Below are positions 1-5,630 of a DNA stretch of 6,913 nucleotides, piece by piece. The notes under the pieces were generated by a model. That model was not told the origin of the DNA. It did no database searches and saw only the letters and a program-made list of their open reading frames with translations. The position numbers were made by a program, and so were the translations under genes. Origin of the DNA: Candidatus Aenigmatarchaeota archaeon (lineage in GTDB: Archaea; Aenigmatarchaeota; Aenigmatarchaeia; QMZP01); the NCBI GenBank assembly GCA_016202725.1, contig JACQOD010000052.1, positions 1 through 6,913 on the forward strand, written 5' to 3'. Each line of letters opens with the position of its first letter. Positions within the stretch are counted from its first letter, which is position 1.

Positions 1-101
1 ACCGCGATGACGGCCCCCTCAGCAGCCTCCAGGATGCGGAGGATCGCGTGCAGGTGCCCGAGATGGAGGGGCTGGAACCGGCCGACGAAGAGCGCGCGCA
101 T
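1..101 (-). CDS. nadM: Nicotinamide-nucleotide adenylyltransferase, archaeal NadM type (N-terminal fragment)
   Basis: Only the first 33 codons are in the window; the gene runs off the left edge. The translation begins MRALFVGRFQPLHLGHLHAI and continues into a helix and the strand AVIAV. The G-R-F-Q-P-x-H-x-G-H signature is the nucleotide-binding loop of HxGH-type nucleotidyltransferases, and this version at the extreme N-terminus is typical of archaeal NadM. The family transfers AMP from ATP to nicotinamide mononucleotide to make NAD+ in the cytoplasm. The ATG at 99-101 is chosen because the family starts directly at this strand. There is no well-spaced Shine-Dalgarno, only a G run abutting the start, while a TTTAAA box lies about 26 bases upstream, which suggests a leaderless transcript. 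It is transcribed away from the AT-rich operon. A related HxGH enzyme such as a pantetheine-phosphate adenylyltransferase is possible but fits less well. Confidence 0.88.
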   Translation of the reverse strand, partial: MRALFVGRFQPLHLGHLHAILRILEAAEGAVIA

Positions 102-124
102 GCCCCCTTTTCCGCGCGCGGCGG

Positions 125-130
125 TTTAAA
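125..130 (-). promoter_or_regulatory. Putative TATA box for nadM
   Basis: TTTAAA (self-complementary) is centred about 26 bases upstream of the nadM ATG on the minus strand, the distance expected between an archaeal TATA box and the transcription start. This implies a transcript beginning at or next to the start codon. It is a positional inference; the hexamer is short. Confidence 0.45.
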
Positions 131-163
131 GGCCTTTCCCCTCGGGCTTCGCTCTAAAGGGCC
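128..163. repeat. Inverted repeats in the divergent promoter region
   Basis: AAAGGCCTTT at 128-137 is a perfect 10-base palindrome overlapping the nadM TATA-like box. Its right half GGCCTTT (131-137) can also pair with AAAGGGCC (156-163) with one bulged G. Sitting between two divergent genes, it could be an operator or simply a chance structure. Confidence 0.35.
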
Positions 164-173
164 AAAATTGAGG

Positions 174-185
174 TTTTAAGTATTA
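174..185 (+). promoter_or_regulatory. Putative TATA box for the two-gene AT-rich operon
   Basis: TTTTAAGTATTA is centred about 24 bases before the ATG at 203 and is preceded by an A-rich stretch (164-168) that could serve as a BRE. The bases just before the ATG are CCCCCAACGCTCACAC, with no Shine-Dalgarno, so a leaderless mRNA starting near the ATG is the simplest reading. Confidence 0.5.
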
Positions 186-202
186 GCCCCCAACGCTCAC
201 AC

Positions 203-592
203 ATGAAAATATTTGTTGATAGTCAGGGATTTGTGGATCTTGAAGCCCCTGTACACGTTACGGAAGCCCAGAAGGATGCTATCATTCAATTCTTCAAGCA
301 GAACTTTAATGATTTTGAAACCGAGGAAGTACAGGAAAAAGAAAGATATGTAGGTGATAAGGTTGTGACCAATAAACGATGGACAGTTAAAGACTATTGC
401 CTAATTCTCAGTCCAGAGAGCAAGAATGTTTATGCGCTTTCAAAGAAGATGGACAGATCTACTATGAGCATAAGGATGCAGATGGGAGACTTCGTTCCGA
501 GTTTCATGATATGGCTTAAGGAAAAAGGATATGCTTTTTCTAATGATGAAAGACTGGTAGAAAAGTTCATGAAAGAGGGGAAGAAAACATGA
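203..592 (+). CDS. Hypothetical protein with Myb/SANT-like helical core (paralogue A)
   Basis: This 129-aa soluble protein has no signal peptide or membrane segment, and I do not recognise a named family. Residues 1-35 form a short beta/alpha region ending in F-F-K-Q-N-F. Residues 36-56 are charged and end near a G-D-K motif (51-53). Residues 58-108 resemble a small helix-turn-helix: R-W-T (59-61), a helix with K-D-Y, then A-L-S-K-K-M-D-R-S-T-M-S-I-R and a distinctive G-x-F-x-P-x-F-x-x-W block (95-104). The spacing of the tryptophan, the following helix and the L-x-x-x-x-x-R-S-x-x-S-I-R helix recalls Myb/SANT or trihelix DNA-binding domains, so DNA binding is inferred. It overlaps the next gene by four bases (ATGA), and the two proteins align over almost their full shared length, which indicates tandem duplication. 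The gene is much more AT-rich than the genes on either side, suggesting transfer. The start is supported by the TATA-like box and by the matching N-terminus of its paralogue. Confidence 0.82.
   Translation: MKIFVDSQGFVDLEAPVHVTEAQKDAIIQFFKQNFNDFETEEVQEKERYVGDKVVTNKRWTVKDYCLILSPESKNVYALSKKMDRSTMSIRMQMGDFVPSFMIWLKEKGYAFSNDERLVEKFMKEGKKT
575..580 (+). promoter_or_regulatory. Ribosome binding site for the second gene of the operon
   Basis: GAGGGG lies eight bases before the ATG at 589, inside the 3' end of the first gene. It is a plausible Shine-Dalgarno for internal translation initiation and contrasts with the first gene, which has none. Confidence 0.5.
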
Positions 593-1173
593 AGCTCTTA
601 ATAGGGGATGGAAACAACATTGACTTTAATGATTCGATACAGATGACGCAAAAACAGAAACAAGATTTTATATCATTCTTGAGCACTCAATTTGCTGTTG
701 TTGAAGAAGAACAATACGAGCATGCACGTCATCAGAGGTTAGGCGACAAGCTCTTTGGAAGATCATGGACTCAGAAGGAATATGAGGTTCTATTTGATTT
801 GAAGGACACGAAGAAGGTATCCGAGATGCTCGGCAGAACTTGGATGAGTGTGGATATTAGAAGAGGTTTTTTCATGCCAACATTTCTTGATTGGGCGAGA
901 GAAAAGAATGTTGATATAATCAATGGCGAAATCAAATCACTCATTCAACGGTTCTTGAAAGACAAACAACATGAAATAGAAACAAGAAAATTCAAGAAAA
1001 AACAGATAAAAGCTCTGAAAGAAGAATATGACTCTTGGCCTAAAAGAGAGAGATGGTATAAGATTTTACTAGCTGGCGGCTCAATGAAGCAAATTGAATT
1101 TGATAAAAAGAAGCAAGAGAGAGAAGCAATACTTCAGACAATAAAGAACATTGAGGATGATATTGAATCATAG
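589..1173 (+). CDS. Hypothetical protein with Myb/SANT-like core and charged C-terminal extension (paralogue B)
   Basis: This 194-aa soluble protein is unrecognised as a family. Residues 1-128 align by eye with the upstream protein, with roughly a quarter of positions identical. Shared elements are M-T/V-T plus Q-K near 20-24, G-D-K (52-54), W-T-x-K-x-Y (60-65), and the block S-E-M-L-G-R-T-W-M-S-V (78-88) followed by G-x-F-x-P-x-F-x-x-W (93-102) and E-K. After this core comes a Lys/Glu-rich tail (about 129-194) that the neighbour lacks. It contains two probable amphipathic or coiled helices around 130-147 and 167-192, with a W-P-K-R-E-R-W segment (150-156) between them. The tail could mediate oligomerisation or nucleic-acid contact. 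Translation is probably coupled through the ATGA overlap, helped by GAGGGG upstream. The AT-rich composition matches its partner. A role as a transcriptional regulator or as part of an accessory or defence island is possible, but nothing in the sequence proves it. Confidence 0.82.
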   Translation: MKLLIGDGNNIDFNDSIQMTQKQKQDFISFLSTQFAVVEEEQYEHARHQRLGDKLFGRSWTQKEYEVLFDLKDTKKVSEMLGRTWMSVDIRRGFFMPTFLDWAREKNVDIINGEIKSLIQRFLKDKQHEIETRKFKKKQIKALKEEYDSWPKRERWYKILLAGGSMKQIEFDKKKQEREAILQTIKNIEDDIES

Positions 1174-1217
1174 ATTCTATTCTTCGTTAAAAGCGTATAT
1201 GGAAGCCCTTGCCCCAA

Positions 1218-1321
1218 AGACTCAATAGTCTGCTCCTAAGTCGGTTTTTTTGCTACTTTAGGAGCAACCCCCTCGCTGGCGTGGTTGCAGAGGGGGGTTC
1301 TTAGTCCCTCGTTAGGGGACT
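1218..1321. repeat. Array of four adjacent hairpins
   Basis: Four stems follow one another nearly without gaps. They are AGACT/AGTCT (1218-1222, 1227-1231), TGCTCCTAA/TTAGGAGCA (1231-1239, 1258-1266), AACCCCCTC/GAGGGGGGTT with one bulge (1266-1274, 1290-1299), and AGTCCC/GGGACT (1303-1308, 1316-1321). An alternative stem GCAACC/GGTTGC (1264-1269, 1283-1288) would compete with the second and third. The pattern could be a structured RNA, a composite terminator or the end of an inserted element. Confidence 0.55.
1231..1266 (+). terminator. Long inverted repeat enclosing a T7 run, putative terminator
   Basis: TGCTCCTAA (1231-1239) pairs perfectly with TTAGGAGCA (1258-1266), and GT/AC can extend the stem past a bulged T. 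The loop contains seven consecutive T at 1245-1251. Oligo-T tracts are the main termination signal in archaea, so a terminator for the AT-rich operon is likely, although the tract sits inside the loop instead of after the stem. Confidence 0.5.
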
Positions 1322-1504
1322 CTACATTGCTCAACTCCCCCACCGTGTCGATGCGTGAGGTCGGAAGAGACATCTGATGCCGCAGGAGACGGAGCATCAA
1401 CCGTCCACGCTACCTACCGTTTTGTCCCGCCAGCACCACTCTCGTGACTTTTTCAACAACGCTCCTTCCACCCCCTTCATTAGGAAGCCTTCCCAAGAGG
1501 GGGT

Positions 1505-4213
1505 ATGGAGTGGCACACCCTGCCTGCAGCGGAGATGCTCAGGGAGTTGAACGCCACTGCCGAGGGTCTGGCCAGCCGGGACGCCGCGCGGCGGCTGGAA
1601 CATTACGGCCCCAACCAGCTCCAGGAGAAGAAGGGCACCAGTCCGCTCGCCCTCTTCCTGGCGCAGTTCAGGAACGCCCTGGTCCTCATCCTGCTCGCGG
1701 CGACGATCTTCTCCTTCCTGATCGGCGAGGCCGTGGACGGGGCCGTGATCCTGATCATTGTCATCCTGAACGCGGTCTTCGGCTTCGTGCAGGAATACCG
1801 GGCAGACAAGGCCCTGGAGGCCCTGAAGCGCCTGACCTCGCCGGAAAGCCTGGTCCTGCGGGACGGCAGGAAGACCAAGATCCCCTCGCGGGAGTTGGTC
1901 CCGGGGGACGTGGTCTTCCTTGAGGAGGGGACCAAGATCCCTGCCGACCTCAGGATCCTGTCCAGCGCCAACCTCAAGGTGGACGAGGCCTCCCTCACGG
2001 GAGAGAGCAAGGCCGTGACCAAAGCAGCAGGGGTGACCCAGGCCAAGGCCCTGGGCGACCGCGTGAACATGGCCTTCGCCGGGACCCATGCGGTCTACGG
2101 CCACGGCACCGGGATCGTGGTCGAGACCGGGATGGGGACGGAGATCGGCAAGATCGCCCACCTCATCCAGGAAGCCCCGGACCTCCAGACCCCCCTCCAG
2201 AAGCGGCTCGCGGTGTTCGGCAAGCACCTGGGCATCCTGATCCTGGCGATCTCGGCCATCGTGACCGTGGGGGGCATCCTGCGTTCGTACGAAGTATTTG
2301 ACATGATCCTGACCGGGATCGCCATCGCCGTGGCCGCCATTCCCGAGGGGCTGCCGGCGGTCGTGACGATCACCCTCGCCCTGGGCCTGCAGAGGCTCTC
2401 GAAGGAGCATGCCCTCATCAGGCGGCTCCCTGCGGTCGAGACGCTGGGCTCGACCTCGGTCATCTGCTCGGACAAGACCGGGACCATCACCAAGAACGAG
2501 ATGACGGTCCGCAAGGCCTGGATCCAGGGCATGGCCCTCGAGGTCACGGGCACGGGCTACCAGCCCGATGGCCAGTTCCTCTTCAAGGGCAAGCCCTCCC
2601 AAGCCAGGGACCTCCCCCTGCTCCTCCGCTGCGCGGCCCTCTGCAACAACGCCTCCCTGGAAGGGGGGAGGATGCTGGGCGACCCCACCGAGGGGGCCCT
2701 GCTCGTGGCCGCTGCCAAGGTCGGCCCCCTCCCGCGGGAGTTCCCCCGGGTGGGGGAGATCCCCTTCTCCTCGGAGCGGAAGATGATGTCGACCATCAAC
2801 CTGGTCCACGGGCAGAAGACCCTCTTCACCAAGGGCGCGCCTGAGCTGGTGCTGGCCCGCTGCTCGCACGTGCTGCGGGACGGCAAGCCGGTCCGCCTGG
2901 ATAGGAAGACCCGGGACGCCATCCTGGCCGCCAACCACGGCCTCGCCGGCGAGGCCCTGCGGGTGCTGGGCTTCGCCCTCCGCGCGGGCGGGGAGAAGGA
3001 GGAGGGCCTCACCTTCATCGGGCTCCTGGGCATGATCGATCCTCCCCGGGACACGGTCGCGCAGGACATCGCCCTCTGCCGGAAGGCAGGCATCCAGGTG
3101 GTGATGATCACCGGCGACCACCGCGAGACCGCCGTGGCTGTTGCCAAGGAGATCGGCCTCTACCGCGAGGGGGACCGCGCCCTCACGGGTGAGGAACTGG
3201 ACGCCCTGTCCGACGCGCAACTGCGCGCTGCGGTGCGGGAGACGAGGGTGTTCGCGCGGGTGAACCCCATCCACAAGGTGAGGATCGTCGAGGCGCTCCA
3301 GCGCCACGGCGAGGTCGCGGCCATGACCGGGGACGGGGTGAACGACGCGCCCGCCCTCAAGCGCGCGGACATCGGGGTGGCCATGGGGATCACCGGGACC
3401 GATGTCGCCAAGGAGGCCTCGCAGATGGTCCTCACGGATGATAATTTCTCCTCGATCGTGCACGCCATCCGGGAAGGGAGGGGGATCTACGACAACATCT
3501 CCCGCTTCATCCTCTACCTCCTCTCCAGCAACATCGCCGAAGTCCTGATCCTGTTCCTGGCCCTGCTCCTCTTCCCCGCGGGAGCCGAACCCCTCCTCCC
3601 CCTGGTGGCGGTCCAGCTGCTCTGGGTCAACCTGATCACTGATGGACTGCCTGCCCTGGCCCTGGGCGTGGACCCCACGGTCAAGGGGATCATGGACCGG
3701 CCCCCCCGGCCCGCGAAGGAGGCCCTGCTCAACCGCCGGGCCTTCAGCTACATCCTGGTGGCGGGCGCGGTGATCACCGCGGGCACGCTTTGGCTGTTCG
3801 CCTGGGAGCTGCAGGAAGGCCTGGTCAAGGCACAGACCATGGCCTTCACCATGCTGGTGGTCTATGAGCTGGTCAATGTCTTCGTGCTCCGCAGGCTCGG
3901 CGGCCTCTCCTTCCTCTGCAACCGCAAGCTGCTCCTCGCCGTGGCAGTGTCGTTCGCCCTCCAGCTGCTGGTGATCTACATCCCTGCCCTGAACGAGGCG
4001 TTCAACACCGCGCCCCTCTCCCCCGCGGACTGGGTCGATATCGCCGTCATAGCGCTGTCCCTGCCCATCGCCATGGGGATCTGGGGGCGCCTGTCGCGCC
4101 CTCGCCGGGAAATGCAACCGGCACCCCAGCCTGCACCGGCCATGGCTCCAGGAAGGAGCCGAGCACGCCCTTACAGGAGAGCGCGCGCTGGCAAGAAGGA
4201 CACATCCCGTTAG
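1505..4213 (+). CDS. P-type cation-transporting ATPase, probable Ca2+ pump (SERCA-like, P2A)
   Basis: This full-length 902-aa membrane ATPase probably exports Ca2+ from the cytoplasm at the expense of ATP. Domains run in order: N-terminal cation-ATPase domain (about 1-50), M1-M2 (57-95), actuator domain with T-G-E-S (165-168), M3-M4 (about 241-292) with P-E-G-L-P (280-284), phosphorylation motif D-K-T-G-T with aspartate 323, nucleotide-binding K-G-A-P-E (443-447), hinge residues T-G-D (536-538), T-G-D-G-V-N-D-A-P (608-616), and M5-M10 (about 668-861). The Ca2+ ligands known from SERCA are all recognisable: glutamate 281 in M4, N676 and E679 in M5, N709, T712 and D713 in M6, and E788 in M8, so both Ca2+ sites appear present. 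The C-terminal 35 residues are a Pro/Arg/Ala-rich basic tail of unknown role. The ATG at 1505 is the first start after an in-frame TAG at 1481. The G run before it is only one base away, too close for a normal Shine-Dalgarno. A Ca2+/Na+ exchanger gene lies downstream. Mn2+ transport is an alternative within this family. Confidence 0.93.
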   Translation: MEWHTLPAAEMLRELNATAEGLASRDAARRLEHYGPNQLQEKKGTSPLALFLAQFRNALVLILLAATIFSFLIGEAVDGAVILIIVILNAVFGFVQEYRADKALEALKRLTSPESLVLRDGRKTKIPSRELVPGDVVFLEEGTKIPADLRILSSANLKVDEASLTGESKAVTKAAGVTQAKALGDRVNMAFAGTHAVYGHGTGIVVETGMGTEIGKIAHLIQEAPDLQTPLQKRLAVFGKHLGILILAISAIVTVGGILRSYEVFDMILTGIAIAVAAIPEGLPAVVTITLALGLQRLSKEHALIRRLPAVETLGSTSVICSDKTGTITKNEMTVRKAWIQGMALEVTGTGYQPDGQFLFKGKPSQARDLPLLLRCAALCNNASLEGGRMLGDPTEGALLVAAAKVGPLPREFPRVGEIPFSSERKMMSTINLVHGQKTLFTKGAPELVLARCSHVLRDGKPVRLDRKTRDAILAANHGLAGEALRVLGFALRAGGEKEEGLTFIGLLGMIDPPRDTVAQDIALCRKAGIQVVMITGDHRETAVAVAKEIGLYREGDRALTGEELDALSDAQLRAAVRETRVFARVNPIHKVRIVEALQRHGEVAAMTGDGVNDAPALKRADIGVAMGITGTDVAKEASQMVLTDDNFSSIVHAIREGRGIYDNISRFILYLLSSNIAEVLILFLALLLFPAGAEPLLPLVAVQLLWVNLITDGLPALALGVDPTVKGIMDRPPRPAKEALLNRRAFSYILVAGAVITAGTLWLFAWELQEGLVKAQTMAFTMLVVYELVNVFVLRRLGGLSFLCNRKLLLAVAVSFALQLLVIYIPALNEAFNTAPLSPADWVDIAVIALSLPIAMGIWGRLSRPRREMQPAPQPAPAMAPGRSRARPYRRARAGKKDTSR

Positions 4214-4402
4214 AGAGACACTCACCGGCAGGCCAATTTTCCCGGCGTACGCGTGCAGCTGCCAAACGCATGCTTTCGGTTTCCAAAGGGGGGGCAGTAA
4301 ATTGGTGAGTTGGCGAGCGCTCATCCCCCGACTGGAGTTGGGGAAATTCGCGCCTTTGGGTAGCTGGTTATCAGTTGCGCGTCCAGTGCTCCTGCCGGCA
4401 GG

Positions 4403-4439
4403 GCATTGCCGTTGGGGAATATGCACAGCGCGGCAATGC
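4403..4439. repeat. Perfect 9-bp inverted repeat
   Basis: GCATTGCCG (4403-4411) and CGGCAATGC (4431-4439) are perfectly complementary with a 19-base loop. It lies just before a second hairpin. Possible roles are a terminator stem, a regulator site or RNA structure in an upstream leader; none is proven. Confidence 0.55.
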
Positions 4440-4440
4440 A

Positions 4441-4463
4441 TCCTCCGGCTGCAGCCGGGAGGA
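4441..4463. repeat. Near-perfect long palindrome
   Basis: CCGGCTGCAGCCGG (4445-4458) is a perfect 14-base palindrome. It is extended on the outside by TCCT/AGGA-type pairing with one extra G, giving an almost symmetric 23-base element one base downstream of the preceding hairpin. It could be a dimeric regulator operator about 140 bases upstream of the exchanger start, or a DNA cruciform or RNA hairpin. Confidence 0.5.
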
Positions 4464-4570
4464 ATGCTTGCTGCATGCTTTTAAAATCAGAATCAAGAGC
4501 GCCTGCGGTGTGCAATGAGGTACACACCTACTCCCAGGCTCCCGACGTCGCATTCGCTCTGTGCCCGCCC

Positions 4571-4577
4571 TTTTTAT
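4571..4577 (+). promoter_or_regulatory. Putative TATA box of the exchanger gene
   Basis: TTTTTAT is centred 26 bases before the ATG at 4600, the distance expected for a leaderless archaeal transcript. It supports 4600 as the true start over a GTG at 4561 that lies upstream of this box. Confidence 0.5.
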
Positions 4578-4599
4578 CCGGGCCTCCCCAAGTAGGGAT

Positions 4600-5583
4600 A
4601 TGCTGGCTCCCCTGCTGGTAGCCCTGGGGATCGTCCTGATCTACCTGTCCAGCGAACGGGTGATCCGCTACGCGGTGAACCTTGCCAGGCTCCTGGGCCT
4701 CTCCACCCTCGTGGTGGGGTTCCTGCTGGTGTCGGTCTCCACCTCCCTCCCCGAAACGTTCGTCGCGGTCTTCGCGGCCCTGGACGGGGATCCCCAGCTG
4801 GCCGTGGGGAACGTCCTGGGGTCCATCCTGTTCGACATCAACATCATCCTCGGCCTGAGCGCGGTCATGGCCGGGGCCATCGTGCTCAAGCGGAAGGAGA
4901 ACCTCCACTTGATCGAGCTCCTGTTCATCTCCACGGTGATCGCCGTCCTGGTGTTCTCGGTCCCGAGGCTCACCGTGACCCACGGGGTGGCGCTGCTGCT
5001 GCTGTTCCTCTACTCCCTGCGCAAGCTCTACAAGAGCGGCAAGCCTGAAGCCCGGCAGGAGGAGGACCTCCTCCACCACCACAAGCGCCGGATCCTGGGG
5101 ATGCTGCCCCGGGAGCGGAGCCCCTACCTCACCCTGGCGAAGTTCCTCGGCTCCGTGGCGGTCCTGCTGCTGGGCGCCAAACTGCTCACGGACGGCGCCC
5201 TCCTGCTGGCAGGGGATCTCGGCCTGGGCACGGTGTTCGTGGGCGCCACCCTGGTGACCTTCGGGACCTCCCTGCCCGAACTGACGGTCGCCCTGGCAGC
5301 CCTGCGGAAGAAGTATTATGGACTGGCCCTGGGCGACCTCGTGGGGGCAGGGGTGACCAACCTCACCCTGGTCCTGGGCCTCCTGGCCCTCCTGGCGCCG
5401 GGGCCGGTGAACCTCCCGCCGATCACCGGGATCCTGCCCTTCCTCCTGGCATCGACCCTGTTCCTCTGGTACACGCTCGCCGAGAAGGGGCGCGTGACCT
5501 CCACCGAGGGGGCGGTCCTCCTGCTGATCTACCTCGGCTTCCTCCTGGAGCAGCTGGGCCTCCTCGGGCTGTTCGGGGGGTGA
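4600..5583 (+). CDS. Sodium/calcium exchanger-like membrane protein (CaCA family)
   Basis: This 327-aa integral membrane protein is a predicted antiporter moving Ca2+ (or another cation) against Na+ or H+. About ten hydrophobic segments are arranged as two homologous halves split by a charged cytoplasmic-type loop (about 142-175, with an H-H-H). The alpha-1 repeat contains V-S-T-S-L-P-E (46-52) and G-N-V-L-G-S-I-L-F-D (70-79). The alpha-2 repeat contains F-G-T-S-L-P-E (221-227) and G-D-L-V-G-A-G-V-T-N (245-254). The paired glutamates E52 and E227 correspond to the central ion-binding glutamates of the NCX_Mj family. The length is usual for prokaryotic members. The ATG at 4600 is preferred over the GTG at 4561 because it begins directly at the first membrane helix and has a TATA-like box 26 bases upstream. 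The upstream neighbour is a Ca2+ ATPase, which strengthens the calcium assignment. The actual ion pair cannot be fixed from sequence. Confidence 0.9.
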   Translation: MLAPLLVALGIVLIYLSSERVIRYAVNLARLLGLSTLVVGFLLVSVSTSLPETFVAVFAALDGDPQLAVGNVLGSILFDINIILGLSAVMAGAIVLKRKENLHLIELLFISTVIAVLVFSVPRLTVTHGVALLLLFLYSLRKLYKSGKPEARQEEDLLHHHKRRILGMLPRERSPYLTLAKFLGSVAVLLLGAKLLTDGALLLAGDLGLGTVFVGATLVTFGTSLPELTVALAALRKKYYGLALGDLVGAGVTNLTLVLGLLALLAPGPVNLPPITGILPFLLASTLFLWYTLAEKGRVTSTEGAVLLLIYLGFLLEQLGLLGLFGG

Positions 5584-5586
5584 GCA

Positions 5587-5630
5587 GGCCGGGCGCGCCC
5601 ATGCTTTTTGCGCTGGCACCGCGCCCGGCC
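5587..5630 (+). terminator. 11-bp perfect hairpin after the exchanger gene
   Basis: GGCCGGGCGCG (5587-5597) and CGCGCCCGGCC (5620-5630) are perfectly complementary. They enclose a 22-base loop that includes a T5 run (5605-5609), and the stem begins three bases after the exchanger stop. The position and T run suggest transcription termination or protection of the 3' end. The layout, with T tract inside the loop, resembles the element at 1231-1266. Confidence 0.55.

Larger units (their letters stand above)
1174..1504. other. Non-coding, hairpin-rich spacer before the Ca2+ ATPase
   Basis: About 330 bases carry no convincing gene on either strand. The first 80 bases are AT-rich like the preceding operon; GC content rises after about 1260. 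The stretch holds a small inverted repeat around the stop codon of the preceding gene (GAATC at 1165-1169 and GATTC at 1173-1177), four back-to-back hairpins at 1218-1321, and another potential stem at 1375-1380/1394-1399 (TGATGC/GCATCA). No strong TATA box is seen near 1478, where a leaderless ATPase transcript would need one; only a weak TTCATTA is present there. Confidence 0.6.
4214..4599. other. Non-coding spacer between the ATPase and exchanger genes
   Basis: Nearly 390 bases show no gene I can support; short open frames on both strands look unlike known proteins. The spacer contains a G7 run (4288-4294), two adjacent hairpins (4403-4439 and 4441-4463), a TTTTAAAA palindrome (4479-4486) that may be an upstream promoter element, and the TATA-like box at 4571-4577. 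No T-rich terminator is obvious after the ATPase; the nearest T run is four bases long. Confidence 0.6.

Noticed and set aside
1397..4441. A 1014-codon open frame on the minus strand opposite the ATPase gene
   Set aside because: It lies antisense to an unambiguous P-type ATPase. Its product is low-complexity, rich in Gly, Asp, Glu, Gln, Arg and His, with no domain. This is the usual shadow of a GC-rich gene with G/C at third codon positions.
4302..4527. Short open frames on both strands in the spacer between the ATPase and exchanger genes
   Set aside because: They overlap each other, lack start signals and recognisable sequence, and are broken by palindromes; chance openness in GC-rich DNA explains them.
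4561..4599. GTG at 4561 as start of the exchanger, adding 13 residues
   Set aside because: The added residues include Arg and Pro and do not look like part of the first helix. The TATA-like box lies downstream of this GTG, and the ATG at 4600 starts at the hydrophobic segment.
4528..5619. A 363-codon open frame on the minus strand opposite the exchanger gene
   Set aside because: It is antisense to a clear membrane antiporter gene, and its Gln/Glu/Gly-rich product is what reverse-complemented hydrophobic codons give. No motif supports it.
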